This document shows, piece after piece, positions 36,295 to 45,277 of a stretch of 64,000 nt of DNA. The position numbers were made by a program, and so were the translations under genes. Source of the stretch: Microvirga sp. VF16. Lineage in GTDB: Bacteria; Pseudomonadota; Alphaproteobacteria; Rhizobiales; Beijerinckiaceae. The first letter of the stretch is position 1. Each line of letters opens with the position of its first letter. The notes below the pieces were generated by a model. It worked only from the letters and a program-made list of their open reading frames with translations. It was not told where the DNA came from and ran no database searches. The stretch spans positions 2,749,501 to 2,813,500 of the forward strand of contig NZ_CP069354.1 in assembly GCF_016864375.1 (NCBI RefSeq), given 5' to 3'.

Positions 36295-37668
36295 TCATTC
36301 GTTATGCCGAGTACGGCTGTCACAGCATATGAGGCACCAAACGATCTGCAGGATGATCGCGAGAGCACTCATTGTTGAAAACAAAGCTATCGCCGCAATT
36401 TCACTCTGCAATAATAGCGCGCCGAATACTAAAGATGCGATACCAATTACGGTGACGGCAATTTCGTAGATCAGAAATTGGCCCTGTAGCCCCAAAATTG
36501 GGATAGCAGCCAGGGTCGGCACAGCCAGAAATGCGAAGTATGAGGATAGTGACAGCCAGCGGGCATACACTCCAGCGACCCGCCATTCGCTACCGAAGAC
36601 ATGACCAAAGAGCCATGGTCCCGCGATTGCCATCAGTCCGAACGGTATTAGACCTAGTATTGCGAGCGCTGCGGTTCCCTTCACTAAAATTGGCCGCAGG
36701 CTCTCCGATTGGTGGCTTGCCTCGGCGATGCGTGCCAAAAAGACAGGACCCGCGGCTTCGGCAATGACGGTGTTTGGAAGACGAATGACGCGATTTGCAA
36801 GCAGATAGAAACCTGCTGCCGCTGGCTCTAGAAGGGCGGCAAGCAAAAGCGACGGGATGTTGTAAGATAATTGCCTCAGCCATTTTTGCGGAGCGCGGAA
36901 GAGCGGAAAGTCTCGGAAACGGTAGGCAACTTCCTTGATGGTAATGCTAGAGTTTGGTGCGCCATCTACTTTGCCTGCAGTGTCGCGGCATGTTAGAGTA
37001 GGCTTCGCGCCAATCCATAGTAGAGCTGTCTGCAAAATTTGAGACATAACTCCCAAAATCAGAAGAGTTGGAGCTGTTGCTACTATAAGTCCAACCGTGA
37101 CTTTGGATGTATTGTTGGCAATAGCTTCTACAACACTGATTCTGGAAATCGCGTCAAATCTCTGAACCCGATAAAGCCAATGGTGCAAAGGTTGGCAGAA
37201 GCCTGACAGCAGCACTAGAAGCGGACCCAACATCAACAATGCCGGTGATGCTGTAAAGCCAATCGCATGGGCTACCTGCTCCCTGAATATACCAAAACCG
37301 ATAAAAGAAATAAGGGCCACTATAAGGCATGTGATTATAGAAAGTTTGAAGAGGCTTCGAGCCTCCTGATCGGAATGTGGTAAAACAATTGCAGCTCCAT
37401 ACATAAGATCTGAGACTGACGCTATGATCATTACAGCAGCTGAGAATACAGCCACGACGCCGAAGGCTTCCGGGCCATATAAGCGCGTAATCAGCGGAGA
37501 AAATGCGACTGTGATTAATTGAGCGGTAGCCGCTCCACTGATTGCAACAGTAGCGCTGCGGATGAAACTATATGATTTTAGTAAGCGTATCCGTTGCAGC
37601 GGTGTAAGCATGCCGCTGTAATCAGATATTTCGTGCACTCCTCCTCTATTGCCTATATTTTTTTCCAT
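36295..37668 (-). CDS. Wzx-type polysaccharide flippase, 457 aa
   Basis: This MOP-superfamily protein moves the undecaprenyl-linked repeat unit across the inner membrane. There are about a dozen hydrophobic segments, beginning SATVAISGAATAQLITVAFS. The RLYGPEAFGVVAVFSA segment after the first helix is typical of the polysaccharide_synt family. The length is normal and there is no frameshift. It precedes the GT2 gene in the same transcript and would work with the Wzy-type polymerase at 61611. Confidence 0.87.
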   Translation of the reverse strand: MEKNIGNRGGVHEISDYSGMLTPLQRIRLLKSYSFIRSATVAISGAATAQLITVAFSPLITRLYGPEAFGVVAVFSAAVMIIASVSDLMYGAAIVLPHSDQEARSLFKLSIITCLIVALISFIGFGIFREQVAHAIGFTASPALLMLGPLLVLLSGFCQPLHHWLYRVQRFDAISRISVVEAIANNTSKVTVGLIVATAPTLLILGVMSQILQTALLWIGAKPTLTCRDTAGKVDGAPNSSITIKEVAYRFRDFPLFRAPQKWLRQLSYNIPSLLLAALLEPAAAGFYLLANRVIRLPNTVIAEAAGPVFLARIAEASHQSESLRPILVKGTAALAILGLIPFGLMAIAGPWLFGHVFGSEWRVAGVYARWLSLSSYFAFLAVPTLAAIPILGLQGQFLIYEIAVTVIGIASLVFGALLLQSEIAAIALFSTMSALAIILQIVWCLICCDSRTRHNE

Positions 37669-38016
37669 AATAGATAGAATTACCTTGTTCTTGAGGGATC
37701 AAAACGCATATTACTTGACGCTGCGTTCGATGCCTCTGCTCCGTGAAAGGCAGCGCCTTTCCCCGATTGGGAGGAAAAGGCGACAAGTTCGAGCCGGATA
37801 AGTCAATTTATGGGCGCGCTTACTGATCCAGCCCACACTTGGACAGCTGCAATTCATAAATTTTATGTCAGAGGGCCTCTAGTGAATATAGCTCCTTTGT
37901 GTCAGTGTTCAGCGCAAAAGTGGAGCTTTGGACTTATGCTCCCAAAGCAGCGCATGTACTAATCTCGCCTTTGGCCGATCAAACGGCATGGCAAAATGTG
38001 CACACCAAGCAGGCTA
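37669..38016. other. Intergenic region upstream of the flippase gene
   Basis: No gene is supported. The flippase promoter should be near its right border at 37668. The end of the region (37959-38014) is the repeat shared with 32852-32912, into which IS630 copy 3 inserted. Confidence 0.55.
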
Positions 38017-39162
38017 GTGGTTTGCGCCTGACGGAAGAGTCCGATCGCGGATTCCCCTCGGCCGGTGTGCATGCGAAGCTGTGGCATGCGCACTGGCATC
38101 TCGATCACCCTGACTTCGTCCGACCGACTTCGGCTTGAGGCGCTCATCAGCAACCGGAACACAGCTCAGAAGCACGTCTGGCGGGCCGCCATCGTGCTGC
38201 TGAGCGCAGACGGCATCGGCACAACCGAGATCGTGCGTCGGACCGGCACCTCCAAGACCTGTGTCTGGCGCTGGCAGGAGCGCTTCATGCACGAGGGTGT
38301 CGACGGACTGCTGCGCGACAAGACCCGCCCCTCCCGGATCAAGCCGCTCGGCCCGGACATGGCCGAGCGGGTGGTCAACCTGACGCTTTCCGACCCACCG
38401 ATTGAGGCGACCCACTGGACTGCCGCCCTGATGGCCAAGGAGAGTGGCATCAGCGCCAGTGCAGTACGACGCATCTGGCGAGCGCATGGCCTCCAGCCGC
38501 ATCGCTATCGCCAATTCAAGCTCTCCAACGATCCCCGGTTCGCCGAGAAGCTCAGAGACGTGGTCGGGCTCTATGTCGATCCACCGGCGCATGCCATCGT
38601 GCTCTCCGTCGATGAGAAGAGCCAGATCCAGGCGCTCGACCGCACCCAGCCCGGGCTGCCGCTCAAGAAGGGCCGCCTCGGGACCATGACGCACGACTAC
38701 AAGCGCCATGGCACCACCACGCTGTTTGCCGCCCTGAACGTGCTGGATGGCACTGTCATCGGCCGCAACATGCAGCGCCACCGGCATCAGGAATTCATCC
38801 GCTTTCTGAACACCATTGAAGCCCAGGTGCCGGCGAGCAAGGCCGTGCACGTGATCCTTGACAACTATGCGGCTCACAAGCACCCGAAGGTTCGCGCTTG
38901 GCTCGATCGTCACGAGCGCTTCACCTTTCACTTCACCCCGACCTCATGCTCGTGGCTCAACGCGGTTGAGGGTTTCTTTGCCAAACTGACCCGGCAGAGG
39001 CTCAAGCGAGGGGTCTTCCACTCAGTGGTTGATCTTCAGGCCGCCATCAACCGATACGTTGCCGAGACGAATGCTCGTCCCAAGCCTTTCACGTGGACGG
39101 CTGATCCGGATGAAATCATCGCTGCCGTCAGGCGTGGGCACCAAGCGTTAGATTCTATCCAC
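38017..39162 (+). mobile_element. IS630-family element, copy 3 (diverged), 1146 bp, TA duplication
   Basis: Both ends are intact: CTAGTGG at the left and CCACTAG at the right, with TA at 38015-38016 and 39163-39164. It is the undisturbed reference for the nested copies at 12471 and 18536. Confidence 0.92.
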
Positions 39163-39165
39163 TAG
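38086..39165 (+). CDS. IS630-family DDE transposase, copy 3, 359 aa
   Basis: The protein is very similar, but not identical, to the copies at 12288 and 18606 (for example RLRLEALISNRN in place of RHRLEALTSNRN). The DDE residues lie in LSVDEKSQ, LDNYAAHKH and NAVEGFFAKL. The stop TAG (39163-39165) again comes from the target TA. Divergence shows that this insertion is older, or of separate origin. Confidence 0.92.
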   Translation: MRTGISITLTSSDRLRLEALISNRNTAQKHVWRAAIVLLSADGIGTTEIVRRTGTSKTCVWRWQERFMHEGVDGLLRDKTRPSRIKPLGPDMAERVVNLTLSDPPIEATHWTAALMAKESGISASAVRRIWRAHGLQPHRYRQFKLSNDPRFAEKLRDVVGLYVDPPAHAIVLSVDEKSQIQALDRTQPGLPLKKGRLGTMTHDYKRHGTTTLFAALNVLDGTVIGRNMQRHRHQEFIRFLNTIEAQVPASKAVHVILDNYAAHKHPKVRAWLDRHERFTFHFTPTSCSWLNAVEGFFAKLTRQRLKRGVFHSVVDLQAAINRYVAETNARPKPFTWTADPDEIIAAVRRGHQALDSIH

Positions 39166-39378
39166 GATGATCGCTGGTGTGATATGCGCATTCCAGGGAT
39201 GGTGATCAGTAGTTCCACACGATCATGATCACTCGTTCTGGTGATCGTGATCACCGTCAGCGTTGACCTGGCGGTCCGCTGAGCGGCAATGAAGCGGTTG
39301 GTACCGCTGGCAGTTGTAAGGTGGTCTGGAAACAGGCGTTGGGTCAAGCCCGGCGCCGGCGATCAAAGATTGATCGGA

Positions 39379-40122
39379 TCATGCCACACTCCTGTCGCCG
39401 GCCCGGCGGCGCAGGCTGTCGCCCTTGAGTTCAATCCGATGCGCATTGTGAATGACGCGATCCAGGATCGCGTCGCCGAGAGTGGGATCGGCAATCACAT
39501 CGTGCCAGTGCGACACGGGAACCTGACTGGTGATCAGCAGCGAGCCCTTGTCGTAGCGGTCGTCGACGATCTCGAGGAGATCCCGGCGCTGCTCGGCGGT
39601 GAGCGGCTCCGGTCCCCAATCGTCGATGATGATCAGATCCGTCCGCTCCAAGGTGCTCATCAGGCGCGCCACACGGCCTTCGCCGCGGGCTTGGGCCAGA
39701 TCGGCAAACAGGCGCGGCGCCCGGCGGTACAGAACCGAGAAGCCGTCGCGACAGGCCTTGTGGCCGAGCGCGCAGGCGAGCCAGCTCTTCCCCGTCCCGG
39801 TCGGGCCGACAATCGCCAGGTGATTGTGATCGCGCACCCATTGGCTGGTCGCCAGCGCCTGGAACAAGGCCCGGTCGAGACCGCGCGAGGTGCGGTAGTC
39901 GACATTCTCGACCGTGGCGCTCTGGCGCAGTTTGGCCGCGCTGAGACGGCGCGCCAGACGACGGTTGTCGCGGAACGTGACTTCCCGATCGACGAGAAGG
40001 CCGAGCCAGTCGGCATGGGGCATCGCGGCCGCGTCGGGGTTGGTCTGCAACTCGAGCAGCGTGTCGGCCATGGCGCTCAGGCCTAGGGCCCGCAGGCGTT
40101 CGACGGTGGGATGAAGCAGCAT
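39379..40122 (-). CDS. istB: IS21-family helper ATPase IstB, 247 aa
   Basis: This is the AAA+ ATPase that assists the IstA transposase. Walker A is GPTGTGKSW and Walker B is LIIIDDWG. The N-terminal LLHPTVERLRALGLSAMADT and C-terminal NAHRIELKGDSLRRR are typical. The gene looks intact. It lies 13 bp downstream of the 3' part of istA on the minus strand. Downstream, 39166-39378 contains GATCACTCGTTCTGGTGATC-like inverted repeats, probably the terminal region of the element. Confidence 0.92.
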   Translation of the reverse strand: MLLHPTVERLRALGLSAMADTLLELQTNPDAAAMPHADWLGLLVDREVTFRDNRRLARRLSAAKLRQSATVENVDYRTSRGLDRALFQALATSQWVRDHNHLAIVGPTGTGKSWLACALGHKACRDGFSVLYRRAPRLFADLAQARGEGRVARLMSTLERTDLIIIDDWGPEPLTAEQRRDLLEIVDDRYDKGSLLITSQVPVSHWHDVIADPTLGDAILDRVIHNAHRIELKGDSLRRRAGDRSVA

Positions 40123-40135
40123 GAGGATCTCCTGA

Positions 40136-40909
40136 TCAGTGGTAGTAGCCGGGGCCGCGGATGTTGGCGTGGACGAGAACCGGCGCGTCCTGCGCCGGCT
40201 GGGAGGCCTTGTGCGTGCCGCTCTTCAGAATGGCGGCAACAGAGGTGTAGGACCGGGTGTTGATCGCCAGAGCCTGCGCGCAGGCCGCATCGACCCGCTC
40301 GGCTCCATAGCGCTTGACCAAGCCGAGAATGCCGATTGCCGAGCGGAAGCCCTGCTCGGGATGCGGCCGGGAGCGCAGGATGACGTCGATCAAAGTGGCG
40401 GCGTCGGGTCCGACCTTGCCGGCCTCGCGGCGGATGCGCTCATGCGTCCAGTCGCGGTAGCGCCGATGCGAGCTCGGCATGTGCTCGGCCACCGTGGTTG
40501 GCCGATGCGGACGATGGGAGCGCACATGCGAGGCCACGCGCTTGCCGCGCAGGAAGATCTCGACGGTCGTGGCCGTGATCCGCGCCTCGACCTCTTGGCG
40601 CACGAGGCTGTGTGGCACGCTGTAGTAGTGCTTGGCGATCTCGATGTGGTAATCGAGACCGACGCGGCAGCGCTTCCACTCGGCATATTCGTAAGGTTCG
40701 GCCGGCAGCGGCAGCAGCGCCGGGCGATCCAGCGCCTCGAACAGTTCGCGCCGGCTGCGGCCCCAACCGCGCAACGGCCGCTCATTCAGGTCGCGCAGCA
40801 GATTCTGGATGGCGTCGTTGAGGGCCGGCAGCGAGAAGAAGCGGCGGTTGCGCAGGCGGGCCAGGATCCAGCGTCCGACCACCTGAACGCCGACCTCGAC
40901 CTTCGCCTT
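40136..40909 (-). pseudogene. istA: IS21 transposase istA, 3' part (gene split by recombinase element)
   Basis: This part encodes [20 protein letters not shown] to the C-terminus ([11 protein letters not shown] ... GYYH). The upstream part of the gene is at 44232-44797, more than 3.3 kb away. Joining the CCTT at 40906-40909 to the CCTT at 44232-44235 recreates RDKAKVEVG without gap or shift. This shows a clean insertion into the gene. Confidence 0.93.
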
Positions 40910-40959
40910 CTTTCAAGTCCAGGACTGCAGTTCGTGCTGACACTCAAGCGCGTATAGAG

Positions 40960-41217
40960 TTCGAGGTCACGCACCCGTTCCATCCGTGGCGCGGCCAGCG
41001 CTTCGTGCTGTCGACCCGCAAGCAGAACTGGGGTGAGGACCGCGTCATGTTCTACGACGCGGAGGGACGGCTTCGTTCGCTGCTTGCGTCATGGACGGAC
41101 GTCGCCGGACCCGATGTTTTCATTCAGGTCGCGGCCGGCAGGTCGTTTGTGCGTCCCGATGATCTGGCAACCTTGGCGGCGTTGATCGCGCAAATCGAGC
41201 GCAGCCATGGCGGCTGA
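40960..41217 (+). CDS. DUF5372-like small protein (first gene of the recombinase element)
   Basis: The frame reads FEVTHPFHPWRGQRFVLSTR, then NWGEDRVMFYDAEGRL, LLASWTDVAGPDVF and AAGRSFVRPDDLATLAALI. This matches the DUF5372 pattern commonly found beside this recombinase type. Function is unknown. No ATG, GTG or TTG lies in frame before the conserved part after the left junction at 40910; the first conventional start is GTG 41005, which would cut off the HPFHP motif. The gene may use a rare start (ATA 40954), or its start may depend on the integration site. Coordinates here begin at the conserved domain. Confidence 0.6.
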   Translation, partial: FEVTHPFHPWRGQRFVLSTRKQNWGEDRVMFYDAEGRLRSLLASWTDVAGPDVFIQVAAGRSFVRPDDLATLAALIAQIERSHGG

Positions 41218-41407
41218 CCGCGTGTCAGGCAATTTATGCCGCATATGTCAAGCTAATTATGCCGCTGCATGCAGACGTTGCCGTCGGCCCTGGCCTCTGG
41301 TTTGCGTTAATTTCCGGCATTCGTTCCGTATGGTAGCAGCCTTCATTAGATTGACACGTTCTCTGCTAAGGCGTAATTTGGCTTACATAGAGGGAAGAGG
41401 CTATACC

Positions 41408-41857
41408 ATGCCCAACGAGACCAAACGCGATCGACTGCGCCATCTCGGAGCACTCAACCCTCGTCCCGAAGCTGTCCGCGCACCCTGGTTTCGTGAGTCC
41501 AGCTTCTTCGATCCTCTCGATCTCGTGCAGGTGAAGTACGAGATGCTGCGTTACGTCCAGGAGGACGGCGTCACCAAGGCCGATGCCGCCGCGCTTTTCG
41601 GTCTGTCGCGGCCAACCTACTATCAGGCCGAGGCCGCGTTCGAACGCGAGGGCATCACCGGCCTGCTGCCACGCCCCCGGGGACCAAAGTCAGCCCACAA
41701 GCTCACCGCCGAGGTTATGCAGCTCATCGAGCAGAACCAGCACGCGGGGGCCCCGTTGCAGGCACGATCCCTGGCGCAACTGCTGCATTCGACGCTCGGT
41801 ATCAGTGTCCATCCCCGCAGCATCGAGCGCGCGATCGCCCGTAAAAAAAAACGGTGA
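41408..41857 (+). CDS. Helix-turn-helix protein of the recombinase element, 149 aa
   Basis: The protein starts MPNETKRDRLRHLGALNPRP. A winged/insertion-element type HTH follows (YVQEDGVTKADAAALFGLSR with PTYYQAEAAFEREGITGLLP). The C-terminal part resembles a transposase-like domain (LTAEVMQLIEQNQ ... SVHPRSIERAIARKKKR). GGAAGAGG lies upstream of ATG 41408. It ends in an A9 run (41843-41851) that can slip into the next gene's frame. It probably regulates the element or assists the recombinase. Confidence 0.78.
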   Translation: MPNETKRDRLRHLGALNPRPEAVRAPWFRESSFFDPLDLVQVKYEMLRYVQEDGVTKADAAALFGLSRPTYYQAEAAFEREGITGLLPRPRGPKSAHKLTAEVMQLIEQNQHAGAPLQARSLAQLLHSTLGISVHPRSIERAIARKKKR

Positions 41858-42149
41858 GACCCATGCGCGCATCCCGACACTGCCGCACGGCTGCAAGGAT
41901 TGCTATGAGACGCTGCGCGCCGCCGTCTTGTGCGGTCAGGCCTGCGTCAAGGACATGGGCGCCATCGTTTTTCATGGCTTTTGGCAAGGGCTGGCGGTGC
42001 TGATCGCGGCTCCTCAGCCTCCCCCGCCGATCCATCGGCGGCCGGAACCACCGCCCACGGCTTCGGCGGCAGTGCACGATCGCCAGCTCGTGCATATGCT
42101 CGCCAACATGGTGCTGGCAGCAGAGACGCGAGGCAATCATGTCTACTGA
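41852..42149 (+). CDS. Small hypothetical protein, possibly fused to the HTH protein by -1 frameshift
   Basis: The open frame reads NGETHARIPTLPHGCKDCYE, then TLRAAVLCGQACVKDMGAIV and FHGFWQGL, a Pro-rich stretch and LVHMLANMVLAAETRG. I recognise it only as the short protein usually seen between the HTH and recombinase genes in such cassettes. No good start codon precedes the conserved-looking CKDCYETLR part; ATG 41955 would remove it. A -1 slip on A9 at the end of the HTH gene would join the two frames without gap. The stop overlaps the recombinase start by 11 bp, implying coupled translation. Confidence 0.5.
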
Positions 42150-44223
42150 TATTGCCATGAAGGTTGGCGCCGACCATCTGCGGCGTGATGCGTTCCTCTA
42201 CGTGCGTCAGTCCTCTCTTCGTCAGGTGTTCGAGAACACCGAGAGCACCAAGCGGCAATACGCCTTGCGCGATCGCGCCGTGGCGCTAGGCTGGCCCATC
42301 GAACGTGTCCATGTCATCGATAGCGACCTGGGTCTCTCCGGCGCGCAGTCGCAGGACCGCGACGGCTTCCAGCACCTGGTGACCGAAGTGGCGATGGGGC
42401 ATGCAGGGATCGTGCTGGGGCTGGAAGTGTCGCGCCTGGCACGCAACAATGCCGACTGGCACCGTCTCCTTGAGCTGGCTGCCATGTCGCGCACGCTCAT
42501 CATGGACGAGGACGGCGTCTACGATCCGGCTTATTTCAACGATCGCATGCTGCTCGGGCTGAAGGGCACGATGAGCGAGGCCGAACTGCACATCCTGAAG
42601 TCGCGGCTGCAAGGCGGCATTCTCAACAAGGCACGCCGCGGCGAGCTCGAGATGCCGTTGCCGATCGGGTTGGTCTACACCCCTGACGCGCGGGTCGTGC
42701 TCGATCCCGACCGGCAGATCCAGGACACGGTGCGGCTCCTGTTCGATACCTTCCGCGAGACCGGCTCAGCCTGCGCTGTCGTGCGCCGCCTGCGGGGTGA
42801 GCAGATCCTCTTCCCCCGGCGGATCCGCCGCGGCATCGGCAAGGGCGACGTTCTGTGGAGCGAGATCGACCATTCCCGCGTACTCCAGATTCTGCACAAC
42901 CCGCGATATGCCGGCGCGTTCGCTTATGGGCGCACGCGCACAGCCTACAATGCCAAGCTCAAGTCCGTGCAGCTGCGCGTGGCGAGATCCGATTGGCAGG
43001 TGCTTATACCCGAAGCCCACGAGGGCTACATTCCCTGGGCCGAGTACGAGCGCAATCAGACAGCCCTGGAACAGAACGCCGCCGGCTTTTCACCTGGCCT
43101 GCGTGGACGCATGCCTCGCCAAGGCAGCGGTCTGTTGCAGGGACGGCTGCTGTGCGGCCGCTGCGGTGCACGCATGCGGGTCCACTATGAGCCGTTCGAG
43201 GGGCGGCTGCGCCCGTATTATGTCTGCAACGAAGCGGTCGTGCGACACGCCGGCAAGCACTGCCAATGGGTGCGCGGCGCTCCGGTCGATGATGCGGTGA
43301 GCACGCTCCTGCTGGAGGCGATGGCGCCGGCGGCGATCGATGTCGCGCTCGCCGTGCAGCAGGAGATCACCCAGCGCGTGGAGCAGGCTGCGGCGCTGCG
43401 CGGCACGCAGCTGCAACGCGCCCGCTATGAAGCTGAACTGGCCCGCCGGCGCTACCTGAAGGTCGATCCGGACAACCGTCTGGTCGCCGACGCGCTGGAA
43501 GCCGACTGGAACGCACGGCTGCGTGACCTCGACGCACTCCAGCGCACGCACGAGCGCCAGAACGAGGCCGACTGTTCGCTGCTGGACGAGCCAGCGCAGG
43601 AGCGCATCAGGGCGCTGGCCGCCGATTTCCCGCGCATCTGGAATGACGAGCGCACCGGTGCCGTCGAACGCAAGCGCATGCTCGGCCTTCTCATCGATGA
43701 CGTGACGCTGCTCGTCGACGAGCAGGTCAACATCCATATCCGTTGGCGCGGCGGGCGCACGCAGAGCCTGTCGGTGGCCAGACCACGGCCTATGTCAGTG
43801 ATACGCAAGACGCCGGCAAAGGTCGTGGCGTTGATGAACGAGCTGCTGGAGATCGCCAACGACCGGCAGATCGCCGCCCGTCTCAATGAACTCGGGCATC
43901 GCAACTGGCGCGGCGAACCCTTCACGCTGAAGAAGGTCATGCTGGTGCGCCGCACCTATGGCTTGAAGAGCCGGTACGAACGGCTGCGGGAGAGCGGCAT
44001 GATCACCGGCGAAGAAGTAGCCCAGCAGCTCGGCGTGTGCGTCTCGACCGTTCACCAACTCGGGCGGAAGGGCATTCTCAAGCGCCATCGATACGCCACC
44101 AACCATCGATACTTGTACGAACCGCCGGGCAACGTCAGACTCGAAAAAGGTGCCGGCAGCCGATATGGTGGTCGTCCGCCCAGATTAATTGTCGCTCAAC
44201 CACTCCAACAAGGTGCATCGTGA
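42139..44223 (+). CDS. Large serine recombinase, 694 aa
   Basis: This is a site-specific recombinase that would excise and integrate the element. The resolvase domain has catalytic Ser25 in YVRQSS and the arginine segment LEVSRLARNNADWHRLL. The recombinase domain follows (LPIGLVYTPDARVVLDPDRQ, HNPRYAGAFAYGRTR). A zinc ribbon (LLCGRCGARMRVHYEP ... YYVCNEAVVRHAGKHC) and a long coiled-coil region lead to a C-terminal HTH (ITGEEVAQQLGVCVSTVHQL). All expected parts are present, so it looks active. The gene ends 8 bp from the right junction of the element. Confidence 0.92.
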   Translation: MSTDIAMKVGADHLRRDAFLYVRQSSLRQVFENTESTKRQYALRDRAVALGWPIERVHVIDSDLGLSGAQSQDRDGFQHLVTEVAMGHAGIVLGLEVSRLARNNADWHRLLELAAMSRTLIMDEDGVYDPAYFNDRMLLGLKGTMSEAELHILKSRLQGGILNKARRGELEMPLPIGLVYTPDARVVLDPDRQIQDTVRLLFDTFRETGSACAVVRRLRGEQILFPRRIRRGIGKGDVLWSEIDHSRVLQILHNPRYAGAFAYGRTRTAYNAKLKSVQLRVARSDWQVLIPEAHEGYIPWAEYERNQTALEQNAAGFSPGLRGRMPRQGSGLLQGRLLCGRCGARMRVHYEPFEGRLRPYYVCNEAVVRHAGKHCQWVRGAPVDDAVSTLLLEAMAPAAIDVALAVQQEITQRVEQAAALRGTQLQRARYEAELARRRYLKVDPDNRLVADALEADWNARLRDLDALQRTHERQNEADCSLLDEPAQERIRALAADFPRIWNDERTGAVERKRMLGLLIDDVTLLVDEQVNIHIRWRGGRTQSLSVARPRPMSVIRKTPAKVVALMNELLEIANDRQIAARLNELGHRNWRGEPFTLKKVMLVRRTYGLKSRYERLRESGMITGEEVAQQLGVCVSTVHQLGRKGILKRHRYATNHRYLYEPPGNVRLEKGAGSRYGGRPPRLIVAQPLQQGAS

Positions 44224-44231
44224 TGCCTGCT

Positions 44232-44797
44232 CCTTGTCGCGCGGCTTGTAGGGCCGGGCCGGCACGATGGCGGTGCCGTAGTGGCGGGCCGCGTCGGCAT
44301 AGGTGCGATTGACCATCGGCTCGTGGAAGCAGGCCTTGGTGATCCCGGCCTTGAGATTGTCGCTGACCGTCTGGCGGGTGGCGCCGCCCAGGAAGGCAAA
44401 GGTACGCACATGCGAGCCGATCCAGTCCGGCAGGCTCTGGGTGAAGCTGGCCTCGGCATAGGTGTAGTTGGAGGCGCCGAGCACGGCGACGAAGATCTGG
44501 ACCGGGCGGACCTCGCCGGTGAGCCCGTCGATCACCTCCATGGTGTGGCCGGAATAGTCGACGAACAGCCTCTCGCCGGCGACATGGACCTGGCGCAGAG
44601 TGGGTTTGAGCCGGCCGGCCCAGTCCTTGTAGTGCTCGCAGAACCAGGAATAGCTGAAGGCATCAGACGTGCTGTCGCAGTATTCCTCCCATAGCAGCAT
44701 GAGCGTCACGCCCGGCCGGCGCAGTTCGCGATGAACCAGGGTCCAGTCGGGCTGGCTGCGTTGCTCGGTGGGCAGATCGGAGGGCGGCGGATAGAGC
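44232..44797 (-). pseudogene. istA: IS21 transposase istA, 5' part (truncated at its start by IS66)
   Basis: The minus strand encodes LYPPPSDLPTEQRSQPDWTL, then LFVDYSGHTMEVIDGLTGEV, YAEASFTQSLPDWIGSHVR and PARPYKPRDK. It contains the first catalytic Asp region (DYSG). The N-terminal HTH is missing because the IS66 end begins at 44798. The 3' side ends at the recombinase element and continues at 40909. Confidence 0.92.
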
Positions 44798-44875
44798 GTA
44801 AGCGGTGTTCTGAACCCACCTTACGTCCGTGTCTCTGAGCGGCGAGACTAACGATCTCTGATTTGGGATCGTTTT

Positions 44876-45277
44876 GTGTCGATGGTTGACCATATGCTTG
44901 AGCCGCCGCGGCTGGTGCGGCGCCTGGAAGTGATCACCGGAGTTGGCGGACGCCGACGCTGGTCAGCCGCTGAGAAGGCGCGGATCCTGGAGGAGGCGAT
45001 GGCTCCCGGCGCGGTGGTGTCCGACGTGGCCCGCCGCAATGGCATGTCGCCCCAGCACCTGTTCACCTGGCGCCGGCAGGCCAAGCGAGAGGCCGACACT
45101 CATCCTCTGACCTTTACCCCAGTTGTGGTCAGCCCTGACACGCCGCAGCCCACGCCGGCCGCTGGCCGTGAGGCGATCATCGAGATTGTCGTGGAGGGTG
45201 TCGTCATCCGCGTCCCGCCCGGTGTCGATGGAGCGACACTGGCCCGCGTGCTGCACGCGCTCAAGAGCCTGCGATGA
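44876..45277 (+). CDS. tnpA: IS66 TnpA, 133 aa
   Basis: The accessory protein of IS66 elements, with an HTH of the IS3 OrfA type: RRRWSAAEKARILEEAMAPG, ARRNGMSPQHLFTWRRQAK. The C-terminal part (EIVVEGVVIRVPPGVDGATL) is conserved in the family. Its stop overlaps the tnpB start by 4 bp. MSMVDHMLEP or MLEPPRLVRR could be the true start. Confidence 0.9.
   Translation: MSMVDHMLEPPRLVRRLEVITGVGGRRRWSAAEKARILEEAMAPGAVVSDVARRNGMSPQHLFTWRRQAKREADTHPLTFTPVVVSPDTPQPTPAAGREAIIEIVVEGVVIRVPPGVDGATLARVLHALKSLR

Larger units (their letters stand above)
40906..44235 (+). mobile_element. Compact serine-recombinase mobile element (~3.33 kb) inserted in istA
   Basis: The insert lies between two CCTT sequences (40906-40909 and 44232-44235) that collapse to a single CCTT in the restored istA. 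There are no inverted repeats at the ends, as expected for serine-recombinase integration with a short crossover core. It carries four genes on the plus strand: a DUF5372-like protein, an HTH protein, a small protein and a 694-residue serine recombinase whose stop is only 8 bp from the right junction. It is a whole autonomous unit, not a fragment. Confidence 0.85.

Noticed and set aside
39166..39378. Short inverted repeats near TGATCGTGATCACC as a separate operator
   Set aside because: Their place behind istB fits the terminal repeats of IS21 better than a regulatory site.
40139..40957. 272-aa plus-strand frame reading into the DUF5372 region
   Set aside because: It is the opposite strand of istA and ends in another frame than DUF5372, so it does not provide that gene's start.
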